Shown: positions 36,217 to 48,154 of the stretch, in pieces
How positions within the stretch are numbered: the first letter of the stretch is position 1
How the letters are laid out: every line of letters begins with the position of its first letter
Program-made: the position numbers and the translations under genes
The notes under the pieces: generated by a model
What the model saw: only the letters and a program-made list of their open reading frames with translations
The model's database searches: none
What the model was told of the DNA's origin: nothing
DNA from: Mauremys mutica
Taxonomy: Eukaryota > Chordata > Testudines > Geoemydidae
Direction: 5' to 3'
DNA: 64,000 bases
Assembly: GCF_020497125.1 (NCBI RefSeq)
Contig: NC_059080.1
Span: 72,398,618-72,462,617 of the forward strand

Positions 36217-36567
36217 CATTAGTGCATAGCACAATATAAAAAACTTGTATTCAATATCTCTTACCTGCACAAAATGGGATTGGACAAGTTTCAGTTTAGT
36301 CTTGTTGCTGCTGCAAGATTCCTATTGATGTCTGTGGTAGCTCTGTACGTGGAACAAAAGTAGAATATTATATTTTATATTATTAATGCTAAGGGTCTTC
36401 AGAATTGTAAGTGCTTATCTAGAAAACATCCAGAAATGTATCTGCTTATCTTTTAAATTGGAGTTGTTCTGTTTTTTTAAGACAAAATAAGATTATCTCT
36501 ATACATTGGGAGGGAATATAAAGGCATTTACAAATCTCTTTCTTTGTTGGGTTTTTTTGAATCACAG

Positions 36568-36740
36568 TTCAAATTGCTGTAGTTTTTGGTGCCAACACTC
36601 TGGAACATATCTTCAATCTGTGCCGGGGTAACTTTGACTTCCTGGAACGGCTTCCTGACCCATTACTCCTGTACATCATTTCCTTTCTGGAGCTTGAAGA
36701 TATTGCCAGGCTGTCTCAAGTTTCACACAGATTTAAAATG
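36568..36740 (+). CDS. FBXO36: FBXO36 exon 3 (F-box)
   Basis: The exon is 173 bp. Two bases finish the split codon, then 57 codons run to AAAATG before the GTAAAA donor. It carries the F-box: FDFLERLPDPLLLYIISFLE then LEDIARLSQVSHRFKM, with the family's LP..LL..I..FL...D...L..VS pattern. That motif binds SKP1. Upstream in the exon, VVFGANTLEHIFNLCRGN corresponds to the segment just before the F-box in human FBXO36 (IFGARILDYVINLCKGK). The phase fits exons 2 and 4 without a break. Ends in phase 0. Confidence 0.97.
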
Positions 36741-37249
36741 GTAAAAAACATTTACAACTTATTTTAAGTATTAGTTTTGCTTTGGCACATTCTCCTGATT
36801 TAGTTCACTTTTAACACACACATCCTTTACAAACATGTACCTGTAAGATTATTCAGGTAATAAACGCTATTCCCAGTATAGTATTAAATATTTGAAGGAT
36901 TGGACCCATGCTTTATAGCATATTTAAGATCTTGCTGTTATTGCACAGGTTCAGCAGTGCAAGATCAGACTCCATGGAGGATAATACACTCTTGTGTATT
37001 ACAAAAGCATTCTTAATGGATAGTCTCAACTTTAAAGAAATCATAGAAAGAAATATATTAAAGAAAATTACCCATGCAACCCTGCTGATGTAAGTGGGCT
37101 TATGATGATGCAGCTGAGGCTAGAATTTGTCATAATGTAATATCAATTACAATTAGCAGTACAAAATTATCAGTTTTGTTATTTTCAAAATCAACTGTAT
37201 TCAAAAGTTAAGTATTGTCCATAATGCTGCATTCTTATGCCTTTAGGCT

Positions 37250-37900
37250 AATTCACCTGTGGTGTGGAGTGCTTTATTATTTGGGACTATGAGGGGCTCT
37301 ACCAGGTATTTGCTGCCCCTGCCAGAGGCCCCACCAACTTGGCACATCCTGCCCTAAGAAGGTTCCATGCTGGAAGAGAAGAGCAGTGAGTTCAGACCTC
37401 CAGAGGTTGCCTGGAGAGGTGTCTCATGATCTGCTGCAAACAGAACCAGTGAGAAATGGTCCTCTGGTACCTAGAAGGGCTGGGAGCAGGCAGAGGCCAA
37501 TCAAAGCCCAGTAGGCCAGATGAAAAGGGCTGGCAGCTTTTACTAGGGACCAGTTCTGAGCAAAGCCAGGACAGGACCATCTGGCTTAGACTAACTAGTT
37601 TTATTGGCCCAGTTTGCAGCCAGATAATCTTCAGTGTCCTAACCCAAGAAGCCTGGCTTAGCCAGGGGCCTAACCTTGACAACATTGACCTTGGGTCTCT
37701 ATGAAGGACTAGTGTTTATGTTATGGACTTTAACATCCATGTGGTTATTTTGATTTCACGTTCAATATGGTTTCTTATTGGACTGGACTGAGAGCTGTTC
37801 CAGAGGGTTAGGCCATGGAGGTGGCTGTACTAAAGAGGATGAGTCTCTGCAACACTGTGAACTGACATGAAGAGGCACTCTGATAGTGAGTGCATGATGT
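37250..37900. mobile_element. Possible LTR fragment
   Basis: A GC-richer patch includes AGGCCAATCAAAGCCCAGTA, a CCAAT-like block, followed by GATGAAAAGGGCTGGCAGC, which is placed like a degraded TATA region. Near the right edge is ACATGAAGAGGCACTCTGAT. The arrangement resembles turtle gypsy/ERV LTRs, but I could not define TG...CA ends or a target duplication. Confidence 0.3.
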
Positions 37901-38587
37901 AATATTGACCATATAATCAAGTATTATTTAGGTCTTTTACAAAGTAAACCTTTCTTTTTCACCTTTTGGATTCTCAGAATCTCAACTGAGGGGAAATAAT
38001 ATTTCTAAACTATGCTAATATTCTTGTGGACATTGGGCTGTTATGACCGTAAAGTGGAGCATGCAATAGAGGCAATGGAATAAACTCACCAGCCCAACCA
38101 AAGCTTCTAGAGCCTTTTGCCTCATGTACATAAAATGCCTCCAGGAGTGGAGGCTGAACATGGCTGCTGTGCCATACTTGAACTGGGCAACCAGAGAGAG
38201 TCAATTTTTTATTGTCATGGTCCAAATTTGTTGGTCATGGTATAGTCAAGATCCAGACTCCAGAGAAAATGATAATAAGTAATAAATAAAAAGATGTTGG
38301 AGTCTGTTCAAAAGCATCTGGCAGTCTGGATTTGGCTCACAGTTTGCCTGTTGACTACCCCTGCCAGACACACTGTACACTGTCCTGATCACTGGCCCCA
38401 ATGATTAAGGCTCGGGCAATGCCATGACTCTGCCCCTCATTTTCTCTAAGGAGGAAACATAGACCGTGAGCACTAAACTGGAGAAGTCCTTGTGTTCAAG
38501 GGAATGAAAAGACTGCTATTGCTGTAAGATCGTAGTAAGTTATTTATCAGTTCTTTCCCAACCATGGATCCTTGCAGGACACAGCAG

Positions 38588-38956
38588 CATAGGCGCAGAC
38601 TCCGTGGGTGCTCTGGGGCTGGAGCACCCTCGGGGAAAAATTGGTGGATGCTTTGCACCCACTGGCAGCTCTCCACCTCCCCCCCTGAGCGCACCGTCCC
38701 CGCTTCTCCTTCCAGCAGTTGCCACTGCAAAGCAGCTATTTTGCGGTGTAACAAGCTGTGGGAGAGCGCACTCAGGGAAGGAAGCGGGGAAGAGGCGGGG
38801 CCGGGGATTTGGGGAAGGAGTCCAATAGGGGCAGAGAGGGGATGGAGTTGGGGCGGGGACTTTGGGGAAGGGGCTGGAATGAGAGCAGGGGTGGAGTTGG
38901 GGCGGGGCTGGAGGGGCGCGAGCTCCCACCGGCACCAGCAGAAGTTGGCGCCTATG
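38588..38956. mobile_element. hAT-type MITE with perfect 8-bp target duplication
   Basis: CACAGCAG occurs at 38580-38587 and 38957-38964. The termini are CATAGGCGCAGACTCC and GTTGGCGCCTATG. The interior is GC-rich and G/C-skewed. The ORFs inside, up to 152 codons on both strands, are composition artefacts. Confidence 0.9.
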
Positions 38957-39745
38957 CACAGCAGGGCCCTTTTTCATTACCAGATTATCAACCCAAACTT
39001 TTTTTCTTGCTTTCCAAGATAAATTAAAGAAATAGGTAGCTGCATCCTCTATTTCCAGCCCTTACCAAATATTCTGGCTAAGTATCATGGCCACAAGTAT
39101 CCCGCAAAGACTCCTAGATAATCTCTAGTTTTGCTACTGGTGGTTCTTGCTGTGTGCCATCTTTTGCCCTCCATCCCATTATTACTACAGTCCACCTTCT
39201 ATTTCCTGTTCTTGCCAAAGACCCAGACTATCAGCAAAAATATTCTTACACTTTTAAATATGTTCACCTTTATTTACTCGCATACTCACGTGTTTATTTC
39301 TTTTCTCCCCAGTTAATTCTAAGCATAAATCTCATCATGTTTTTCTGTCCAGAATTCAGTATCTAGGTTTATTCCAATGCCAGTTTCAAAGTATTTTTTA
39401 CTTTTGTATTTTCACTGTGTAATGTTTTAAAACAAAGACAGTGTAAAAGAAGCTGTTTTATAAAATCAAGTAAGGAATGACTGCAGTTGCCTTACTCTGA
39501 ATACCACCACTCAAGCACTGCGAGTTTTTTAGAATACCAGTATTTACTGAAATACATAACATGGCATTTTCCATCACAGGCTCAGTAGATTTCTTAGATT
39601 TACCTTGTTCGTGGATTTTATAATCTATAAATCCATTCTATAAATCCAATTATTGTAAAAATTGTTACTTATCTTTCTATGAACTAAAATAACCACCAGA
39701 GGGAGCTATATCCATAATGCAAACCTGAAGATAAACATTTCTGAT

Positions 39746-39860
39746 GTTGAGTCTGATTTTGCTCACACTTACACTGGTGTAAAACTAGTGTAAATCCATG
39801 AGTTCTGGGGAGTTGCTTCAGATTTAAGCCACTGTAATAGAGAGCATAATCTCACCAAAG
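39746..39860. repeat. Ancient palindromic repeat family (GTGTAAATC / TTGACTTCA type)
   Basis: TTTGCTCACACTTACACTGG and GTAAATCCATGAGTTCTGG belong to an old amniote repeat. Its copies share TGGTGTAAATC, CATTGACTTCA and ATCAGGCC blocks in both orientations. Other copies here: about 10384-10453, 16790-16866, 43450-43527, 50530-50640, 51233-51312, 52589-52665 and 52730-52880. All are diverged. Confidence 0.55.
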
Positions 39861-41161
39861 TTTCTAACACTGAAAGCTGGCTGTTGTGTTATATATTCTG
39901 AAATCCACTATGAAAGAAGAAAACAATAATATTGAATTGATATTTGCACTGTATGTTTTATATATTGCGTATGAAGTACTAAAAGATAGTCTCCAATATT
40001 TTCAATTTAATACAATTACCAATTTTCTAGGCACAACAGAACAGAGAAATATAACAATCAGAAATTTTAGGAAGGCTTTTAAAATTCATCCCTTTTTCTT
40101 CTTTCAGCAGTATTTGAAGCAGTATTTCCCATGATCCCTGTCTTCCCATTTTGATCAGACAACCCCATGTGGTAATATAACCACCACCGCTCAGCGGTGG
40201 AACAGATATTGGGACCAAATTATAGCATTACATCAGTGCAATACCACTGACTACAGAGGGTTTGCCAATAAAGCCATTGTAAAGCTTGTGTGCGGGGAGA
40301 ATCAGATTCAGTATCTTTCAGGATCACTTATTTTAAAGATTGGATATAATGATTATACTGATGCACCCAATCTTCCTAATAATTACTCTTTTATGATGGT
40401 TGTATCATACCTGGAAAAAAACCTTCATTTTCTCTTTCTGCTTATGCTATAATGGCTAATATGATTGTTTCCACACAATTCTATTTATGCAGTCATTCAA
40501 AAGTGGGAAGCATCACCCAAGAATCAAAATCCATCTCCAGAACTGAATAGCTCACAATTCTTGTGAAAGCTTCTTTCAGTTGCATAGGGCCAATTGTCCA
40601 AGTTAATCTGATATAAATCCAGAGAGTCTGATAGAACACCACAAATAAATAGATTTGGCCCTTTTTCTTTTCCACAAACACATGCATATATACTTGTAAT
40701 ATGATTTGTAAATAACATGGGCCAAATTTTCTGGTATAAACTGGCACCGTTCCATTGATTTCAGTGGAGCTGTGCCAATATATATCAGCAGACAGTGTGG
40801 CCCAGATGGAGAAAATATTTTTGAACTCATTATACTGAAAAAAACCATGACAATAATTTACAGAATATATAATACCATGTACAAGACCAACAAAGACATA
40901 TAACAAGGGTCAAATCATACAACCTGGACTCAGTCCTTACTTGGGCAAAACTGGTACTGAAGTTATTGTAAGTTTACCTAAAAACGGTCTGTAGGATTTT
41001 TCCCCAAAAGATCTCATTCTTATATATAAAGCTAACTTAATATACAATGAGCTGTGTTGCCCTATGCTGGGTTTTTCAAATAAAATGGTAGTAAACATTG
41101 AATATGTCTGGTTATGTTTGTTTAAACCAGAATAACCCTGCCTGCTTTCTCTTATAAATAG

Positions 41162-41353
41162 ATATGCAACTCTGACACACTGTGGGAGAAAATTGTGCAG
41201 AATTTGTGTGGTGCAATTACCCCTGAAATGAGAGCACTGGCACAGGAAGTGGGTTGGAAGCAGTTCTTCTTCACAAACAAGCTTCAGCTTCAGCTGCAGC
41301 TCCGAAGAAGGAGGCAGAAACAAGATGATTCAAAGAAATCAAAGACTAAATAA
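41162..41353 (+). CDS. FBXO36: FBXO36 exon 4, with stop codon
   Basis: The exon starts after the acceptor CTTATAAATAG in phase 0 and encodes 63 residues and a TAA. ICNSDTLWEKIVQNLCGAIT completes the helical part after the F-box. ALAQEVGWKQFFFTNKLQLQ matches the human C-terminal region (WRQLFFTNKLQLQ). The tail is basic (LRRRRQKQDDSKKSKTK). Exons 2-4 give 157 residues. With a human-length exon 1 the protein would be about 189, against 188 in human, so the gene looks intact. The F-box lies in exon 3, and no second domain is visible. Confidence 0.97.
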   Translation: MCNSDTLWEKIVQNLCGAITPEMRALAQEVGWKQFFFTNKLQLQLQLRRRRQKQDDSKKSKTK

Positions 41354-43892
41354 AGCAGCATGCTTTTTCATTATGGGCAAAAGTTGTAAGTGCGGACTTG
41401 TATATTACATTATAATTGGTTACTTTTACTGAAAAAATGAGGCTATTAAAACAGTAGACATAAAGCATAATGGAAACAATACATAAACAACATTACCTTT
41501 TGTAGACTGGAATTTTATTAATCAGCTACCACCAGCAATAGGAAAGGTTCAAGTCCTTTGAACTTCTTGACTCTGAGATATAATAAGTTTACATATACAG
41601 TGGTTACCATTCAAACAGTCAGCATTTGATAACAGATATCATAATGTTGCCACAGTTATTTCCTAAGAAATAGAGAGAAATGTGGTATGTCAGTTCTTAT
41701 TGTGTAGAAACCATTGGTAAATGCTGATTGTTTACTGGCCACCATGGCAAATATGAAATGTTAAAAGGTGACCAATGTGTATCTTGGGTCCAAAATTTGA
41801 CCTGCATTAAAGCGGTTTTAAAATTAGTGAACATCCTCTGTAGTCTAGATGTCTAAACTTCAAACAAATAAGCAAATCAGCACTTATCACTAAGGGGAAA
41901 CGTCATTAGAGACCAAGAACTGAATGGGTATGTATACCAAACTACCCTCTTCCTTTTAGATAGCTGCTTCAGGTCATGGTTTGGGAACACTGGAAGGATG
42001 GTAAATGGATGAAATTTTCACTGCTTCTGCCTATGCAGGAACTTCTGATGATAATGGACTAGAGTTGCCAGTGCTGTGATGCTGGTACCTTTGGTGAGGT
42101 TTACATTCATTTAAGTATATTTTCAATTATAAAATAATATTTACTATTGTCTCTTTGCATTGTAGCACATCAATAATGTTCCTACCAAACGGAGCTGACA
42201 AATCCATTAAGAAAAATAGTTTACGTAGCTTAGAATTTCATCTTAATTGTTGTTAATTACAACATTAACTTCAACAATCCAGAGGTCAAGTATTAATAGC
42301 CTTAAATTATTAATTAATGTCTACCATGTGTTATTACAAGATTTAAATATTGAGCATTAATACCAGTGCTTGCATTTTTTCCATATAATGGCCTAAAAGC
42401 TGCATGATTTACTCAGCTAAACTCTCACAAAGTTAGAGTCTTCCTAAGAAAGGCCTGCAGGATTTGGCACTGTACTAATGATAACATCACAAAAATTAAG
42501 GCCAATATGGTTGCACTGGAATGCCTAAAGTTAGTCATCTGAATTCACTAAAAAGTGGCCTGATTTATTTTATGTGTTGAGCTGATGTTGATGTGAGTTC
42601 ATAGTATTCAGTACCGCCGAAAATCAGGTCATTTTGTTTAGGTGCCTAAATATGGGTTTAGGTGATTAGCTTTAGGCACCCAAGTAAAGCCAAAATGCTC
42701 AAGGTGACCTAGTTTATTTACAATACAAACTTTTATAATGCAAATGGTCCTTATTCACACAAGTATTCTTATTGAAACCAAGACTTACTTATTGTTGTCT
42801 TATTGTATGACTAAGGACTACTTTTGTGAGAGAGGGTTACTGGGATTGGGCCCTTAAATATGTAGCTGATTATTTGAAATATTTTAGTAGAGCCATGTAT
42901 ATTTTGGTTATAGTAAGTATAGATACAGTATAAGGAACTTAATCCTGACCAAATGCCACTAACAATTTATACAATAATCTGAGTATGGCCATCAGAGTGA
43001 CTGACATACTGGTAAATGATCAAACTAAGTGTAAAAGGCACCAAGTACAATAGCATGAAAGGCAGTTAGACAAGTTTTGATAGTTAACTTCTCTAATTTT
43101 ACAGGGTGGTGTGTTATTCTTTATTGATGAAGTCTTGTATTATCATTATATTAAACATAAAATAAGTTGTCATTCTTTATATCTAGTGCCAATTTTTCAC
43201 CATTTCCCCCCTTCTCCAAGATCAACATTCAAAGTGAAATGGTATTAAATATATATTCTGTGGAAGTTTTTCTAATCTTTGTAAAACATGCAATGTATGG
43301 TATACCCTTGGAATTTATAGATAAATGTGACCATATTCATGCTATAAAGCTATTTACTTGCCAACAGTTTGCCAGAGGAATATTTTACCTTTTTTTAACA
43401 ATCTTCAGTTACTTTTGTTATATTATTATTTACTTTAGAACAAATGCCATATTCTCTTTGGGCCAGAGTCTCAAGTGGTGCAAATCTGTGTAGCTCCATT
43501 GACTTCAATGCTGAGGATCTGGCCCATTATTTTTAAAAAATGGTTTAAATGTCAAGTATTAAAAATGCAGTTTGTAAATCTACTGTAAACTGGTAATTAA
43601 GAAATAAAAGTGTAGATTCTACAAAGTGATTTATTCAGATAGTCTAAAATATATTTTCTCTTATTTCATATTTTTTTCTGAATGTCATTCTAGTAGTACT
43701 TCAAATTTTAGAAGAAATGTGCTAATCTGAGTAAATTTACTTTGCACTGGAAATATATATACATATTGCCTGAATATTTTGCTAATAATAAAGAGCATTA
43801 GGAAGAAGGCCCTGAACCTTTCCCACACTGAAGCATATTCTTAACATTATCCATGTGAGTGGTCCACTTTAAGTCACTGGGACTACTTACAT
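41354..43892 (+). other. FBXO36: FBXO36 3' UTR and downstream sequence
   Basis: AT-rich sequence with no other gene. Candidate AATAAA signals lie at 43603-43608 and 43787-43792, the latter about 100 bp before the CR1 insertion. Which one is used cannot be told from the sequence. Ancient repeat pieces lie at about 42560-42710 and 43450-43527. Confidence 0.5.
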
Positions 43893-44090
43893 TTATAAGA
43901 ACATAAGAAAGGCCGTACCAGGTCAGACCAAAGGTCCATCTAGCCCAGTATCTGTCTACCGACAGTGACCAATGCCAGGTGCCCCAGAGGGAGTGAACCT
44001 AACAGGCAATGATCAAGTGATCTCTCTCCTGCCATCCATCTCCATCCTCTGACGAACAGAGGCTAGGGACACCATTCTTACCCATCCTGG

Positions 44091-47009
44091 CTAATAGCCA
44101 TTTATGGACTTAGCCACCATGAATTTATCCAGTCCCCTTTTAAACATTGTTATAGTCCTAGCCTTCACAACCTCCTCAGGTAAGGAGTTCCACAAGTTGA
44201 CTGTGCGCTGCGTGAAGAAGAACTTCCTTTTATTTGTTTTAAACCTGTTGCCTATTAATTTCATTTGGTGACCCCTAGTTCTTGTATTATGGGAATAAGT
44301 AAATAACTTTTCCTTATCCACTTTCTCAACATCACTCATGATTTTATATACCTCTATCATATCGCCCCTTAGTCTTCTCTTTTCCAAGCTGAAAGTCCTA
44401 GCCTCTTTAATCTTTCCTCATATGGGACCTTCTCTAAACCCCTAATCATTTTAGTTGCCCTTTTCTGAACCTTTTCTAGTGCTAGAATATCGTTTTTGAG
44501 GTGAGGAGACCACATCTGTACACAGTATTCGAGATGTGGGCGTACCATGGATTTATATAAGGGCAATAATATATTCTCAGTCTTATTTTCTATCCCCTTT
44601 TTAATGATTCCTAACATCCTGTTTGCTTTTTTGACCGCCTCTGCACACTGCGTGGACATCTTCAGAAAACTATCCACAATGACTCCAAGATCTTTTTCCT
44701 GACTTGTTGTAGCTAAATTAGCCCCCATCATGTTGTATGTATAGTTGGGGTTATTTTTTCCAACGTGCATTACTTTACATTTATCCACATTAAATTTAAT
44801 TTGCCATTTTGTTGCCCAATCACTTAGTTTTGTGAGATCTTTTTGAAGTTCTTCACAATCTGCTTTGGTCTTAACTATCTTGAGTAGTTTAGTATCATCT
44901 GCAAACTTTGCCACCTCACTGTTTACCCCTTTCTCCAGATCATTTATAAATAAATTGAATAGGATTGGTCTGAGGACTGACCCTTGGGGAACACCACTAG
45001 TTACCCCTCTCCATTCTGAGAATTTACCATTAATTCCTACCCTTTGTTCCCTGTCCTTTAACCAGTTCTCAATCCATGAAAGGACCTTCCCTTTTATCCC
45101 ATGACAGCTTAATTTACGTAAGAGCCTTTGGTGAGGGACCTTGTCAAAGGCTTTCTGGAAATCTAAGTACACTATGTCCACCGGATCCCCCTTGTCCACA
45201 TGTTTGTTGACCCCTTCAAAGAACTCTAATAGATTAGTAAGACATGATTTCCCTTTACAGAAACCATGTTGACTATTGCTCAACAGTTGATGTTTTTCTA
45301 TGTGTCTGACAATTTTATTCTTTATTATTGTTTCAACTAATTTTCCCGGTACCGACGTTAGACTTACCGGTCTGTAATTGCCGGGATCACCCCTAGAGCC
45401 CTTTTTAAATATTGGAGTTACATTAGCTAACTTCCAGTCATTAGGTACCGAAGTCGATTTAAAGGAGAGGTTACAAACCTTAGTTAATAGTTCCGCAACT
45501 TCACATTTGAGTTCTTTCAGAACTCTTGGGTGAATGCCATCTGGTCCCGGTGACTTGTTAATGTTGAGTTTATCAATTAATTCCAAAACCTCCTCTAGTG
45601 ACACTTCAATCTGTGACAGTTCCTCAGATTTGTCACCTACAAAAGCCAGCTCAGGTTTGGGAATCTCCCTAACATCCTCAGCCGTGAAGACTGAAGCAAA
45701 GAATCCATTTAGTTTCTCCGCAATGACTTTATCATCTTTAAGCGCTCCTTTTGTATTTTGATCATCAAGGGGCCCCACTGGTTGTTTAGCAGGCTTCCTG
45801 CTTCTGATGTACTTAAAAAACATTTTGTTATTACCTTTAGAGTTTTTGGCTAGCCGTTCTTCAAACTCCTCTTTGGCTTTTCTTATTACACTCTTGCACT
45901 TAAGTTGGCAGTGTTTGTGCTCCTTTCTATTTGCCTCACTAGGATTTGACTTCCACTTTTCAAAGGAAGTCTTTTTATCTCTCACTGCTTCTTTTACATG
46001 GTTGTTAAGCCACGGTGGCTCTTTTTTAGTTCTTTTACTGTTTTTCTTAATTTGGGGTATACATTGAAGTTGGGCCTCTATTATGGTGTCTTTAAAAAGG
46101 GCCCATGCAACTTGCAGGGATTTCACTTTAGTCACTGTACCTTTTAACTTTTGTCTAACTAACCCCCTCATTTTTGTATAGTTCCCCCTTTTGAAATTAA
46201 ATGCCACAGCGTTCGGCAGTTGTGGTGTTCTTCCCACCACAGGGATGTTGAATGCTATTGTATTATGGTCACTATTTCCAAGCGGTCCTGCTATAGTTAC
46301 CTCTTGGACCAGCTCCTGCGCTCCACTCAGGATTAAATCTAGAGTTGCCTCTCCCCTTGTGGGTTCCCGTACCAGCTGCTCCAAGAAGCAGTCATTTAAA
46401 GTACTGAGAAATTTTATCTCTGCATTTCGTCCTGAAGTGAAATGTTCCCAGTCAATATGGGGATAATTGAAATCCCCCACTATTATTGGGTTCTTAATTT
46501 TGATAGCCTCTCTAATTTCCCTTAGCATTTCATCATCACTATTACTGTCCTGGTCAGGTGGTCGATAATAGATCCCTAATGTTATATTTTTACTAGAGCA
46601 TGAAATTTCTATCCATAGAGATTCTATGGAACATGTGGATTCGCTTAAGATTTTTACTTCATTTGAATCTACACTTCCTTTCACATATAGTGCCACTCCT
46701 CCCCCTGCACAACCTGTTCTGTCCTTCCGATATATTTTGTACCCCAGAATGATTGTGTCCCATTGATTGCTCTCAGTCCACCAGGTTTCTGTGATGCCTA
46801 TTATATCTATATCCTCCTTTATCACAAGGCACTCTAGTTCACCCATCTTATTATTTAGACTTCTGGCATTTGTGTACAAGCACTTTAAAAACTTGTCCCT
46901 GTTTATTAGCCTGCCCTTTTCTGATGTGCCAGATTCTTTTTTATGTGACTGTTTATCATCTGATCTGGCCCTTACATTATACTTTTCAGTCCTCTGCTCC
47001 TGACTATAA
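44091..47009 (-). pseudogene. CR1 ORF2: endonuclease and reverse transcriptase (one frameshift)
   Basis: The endonuclease motifs are present: YTNARSLNNKMGELECLV, IGITETWW, YYRPP, VGDFNYPHIDW and GNSDH. The reverse-transcriptase blocks follow: GNYRPVSLTSVPGK, DIVYLDFQKAFDKVPHQ with the first catalytic Asp, GVPQGSVLRPILFN, and KFADDTKLL with the catalytic Asp pair. The main frame closes at 44369. The C-terminal 98 codons (from [14 protein letters not shown] to the stop at 44091) continue in another frame, so a single-base indel lies near 44385-44392. Upstream of 46879 the frame stays open to tandem stops at about 47009-47016 with no ATG, so the true start is unclear. All core catalytic motifs survive. 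Confidence 0.92.
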
Positions 47010-47093
47010 CCTGACTATCATCAGACTCTCCCCTAAGAAAAGTCTGTGTCCGATCCACACGCTCCTCTGCAGCAGTCGGCTTTCCCCCATCTC

Positions 47094-48017
47094 CTAGTTT
47101 AAAAACTGCTCTACAACCTTTTTAATGTTTAGTGCTAGCAGTCTGGTTCCACTTTCGTTTAGGTGGAGCCCATCTCTCCTGTATAGGCTCCTCCCATCCC
47201 AGAAGTTACCCCAGTTCCTAATGAACGTGATCCCCTCCTCTCTACACCATCGTCTCATCCACGCATTGAGACTCTGAAGCTCCGCCTGCCTACCTGGCCC
47301 TGCGCGTGGAACTGGGAGCATTTCTGAGAATGCCACCATAGAGGTCCTGGATTTCAGTCTCTTCCCTAGCAGCCTAAATTTGGCTTCCAGGACATCTCTC
47401 CTACCCTTCCCTATGTCATTGGTACCTACATGTACCACGACCACCGGCTCCTCCCCAGCACTACACATACGTCTATCTAGATGCCTTGAGAGATCCGCAA
47501 CCTTCGCACCAGGCAGGCAAGTCACCATATGGTTCTCCCGGTCATCACAGACCCAGCTATCTATGTTTCTAATAATCGCATCTCCCATTACTAACACCTG
47601 CCTTTTCCTAGAAACTGGAGTTCCCTCCCCCGGAGAGGCAACCTCAGTGCGAGAGGCAACCCCAGTACCATCTGGAAGGAGGGTCCCAACGACGGGAAGG
47701 TTTCCCTCTGCTCCCATTGACTGCTCTACTTCCCTGGGCCGTTCTTCCTCCTCAACAGCACAGGAGCTGTCTGAGCGGAGGTGGGACAATTCTACAGTGT
47801 CCCGGAAAGCCTCATCAACATACCTCTCTGCCTCTCTTAGCTTCTCCAGTTCCGCCACCCTGGCCTCCAAAGTCCGTACATGGTCTCTGAGGGCCAGGAG
47901 CTCCTTGCACCGACTGCACACATACGCCACCCACCCACAGGGCAGGTAATCATACATGCAACACTCAGTGCAATAAACTGGATAGCCCCCACTCTGCTGC
48001 TGGGCTTCTGCCTGCAT
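47094..48017 (-). CDS. CR1 ORF1: zinc-binding and SGNH-esterase-like protein
   Basis: The open frame encodes 307 residues. Near the N-terminus a Cys-rich segment (YCTECCMYDYLPCGWVAYVC followed by SRC) suggests a zinc-binding motif. Next is a coiled-coil-like stretch (LLALRDHVRTLEARVAELEK). From about residue 135 an SGNH/GDSL-hydrolase-like domain appears: VLVMGDAIIRNID at block I, VVVHVGTNDIG at block III, and RDGLHLNESG at block V. In CR1 elements this domain is thought to aid RNA or membrane interaction during retrotransposition. The block I residue that is normally the catalytic Ser (GDS) is Ala here (GDA, codon GCG). The first codon and the frame show no break. Confidence 0.88.
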   Translation of the reverse strand: MQAEAQQQSGGYPVYCTECCMYDYLPCGWVAYVCSRCKELLALRDHVRTLEARVAELEKLREAERYVDEAFRDTVELSHLRSDSSCAVEEEERPREVEQSMGAEGNLPVVGTLLPDGTGVASRTEVASPGEGTPVSRKRQVLVMGDAIIRNIDSWVCDDRENHMVTCLPGAKVADLSRHLDRRMCSAGEEPVVVVHVGTNDIGKGRRDVLEAKFRLLGKRLKSRTSMVAFSEMLPVPRAGPGRQAELQSLNAWMRRWCREEGITFIRNWGNFWDGRSLYRRDGLHLNESGTRLLALNIKKVVEQFLN

Positions 48018-48154
48018 TGTCTCCTAGTTAATGGAAGGGTGGTTTACAGGAAGGAGTTTTGGAATGTGGTTCGGTTTACAGGTTTTAGGGGGGGGACTAC
48101 AGGAAAGGGGTTAGGGCTGGCGAGGGACTCCCACTCCCTTCCCACTCCCCTTCT

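Larger units (their letters stand above)
20459..36567 (+). other. FBXO36: FBXO36 intron 2
   Basis: The 16.1-kb phase-1 intron runs from GTAAGA to an AG after GAATCAC. It is largely made of mobile elements: hAT-type MITEs near 21 kb, the LTR/Harbinger nest (24163-30181), Penelope-like fragments (30869-31536 and 34116-34331), the gypsy remnant (32110-34090) and a hAT element (35347-36216). The stretches 21900-24150, 30190-30850, 31560-32100 and 34350-35340 look like ordinary AT-rich intron, and I see no exon in them. Confidence 0.85.
36741..41161 (+). other. FBXO36: FBXO36 intron 3
   Basis: The 4.4-kb phase-0 intron holds a possible LTR fragment (37250-37900), a hAT-type MITE (38588-38956), an ancient palindromic repeat (39746-39860), and otherwise AT-rich single-copy sequence. 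A 137-codon reverse-strand ORF at 40493-40906 has no recognisable family and lies in repeat-like sequence. Confidence 0.85.

Noticed and set aside
38540..39027. 145- and 152-codon ORFs on opposite strands
   Set aside because: Inside a GC-rich MITE; antisense pairs from composition.
40493..40906. 137-codon reverse ORF in FBXO36 intron 3
   Set aside because: No recognisable family, includes ancient repeat motifs, and no splice-site support; probably chance in AT-rich DNA.
40937..41323. 128-codon reverse ORF
   Set aside because: Antisense to FBXO36 exon 4; the sense frame with flanking splice signals explains the open frame.
44865..47949. Forward-strand ORFs (75-189 codons) at 44.9-48 kb
   Set aside because: Shadows of the CR1 ORF1 and ORF2 on the reverse strand.
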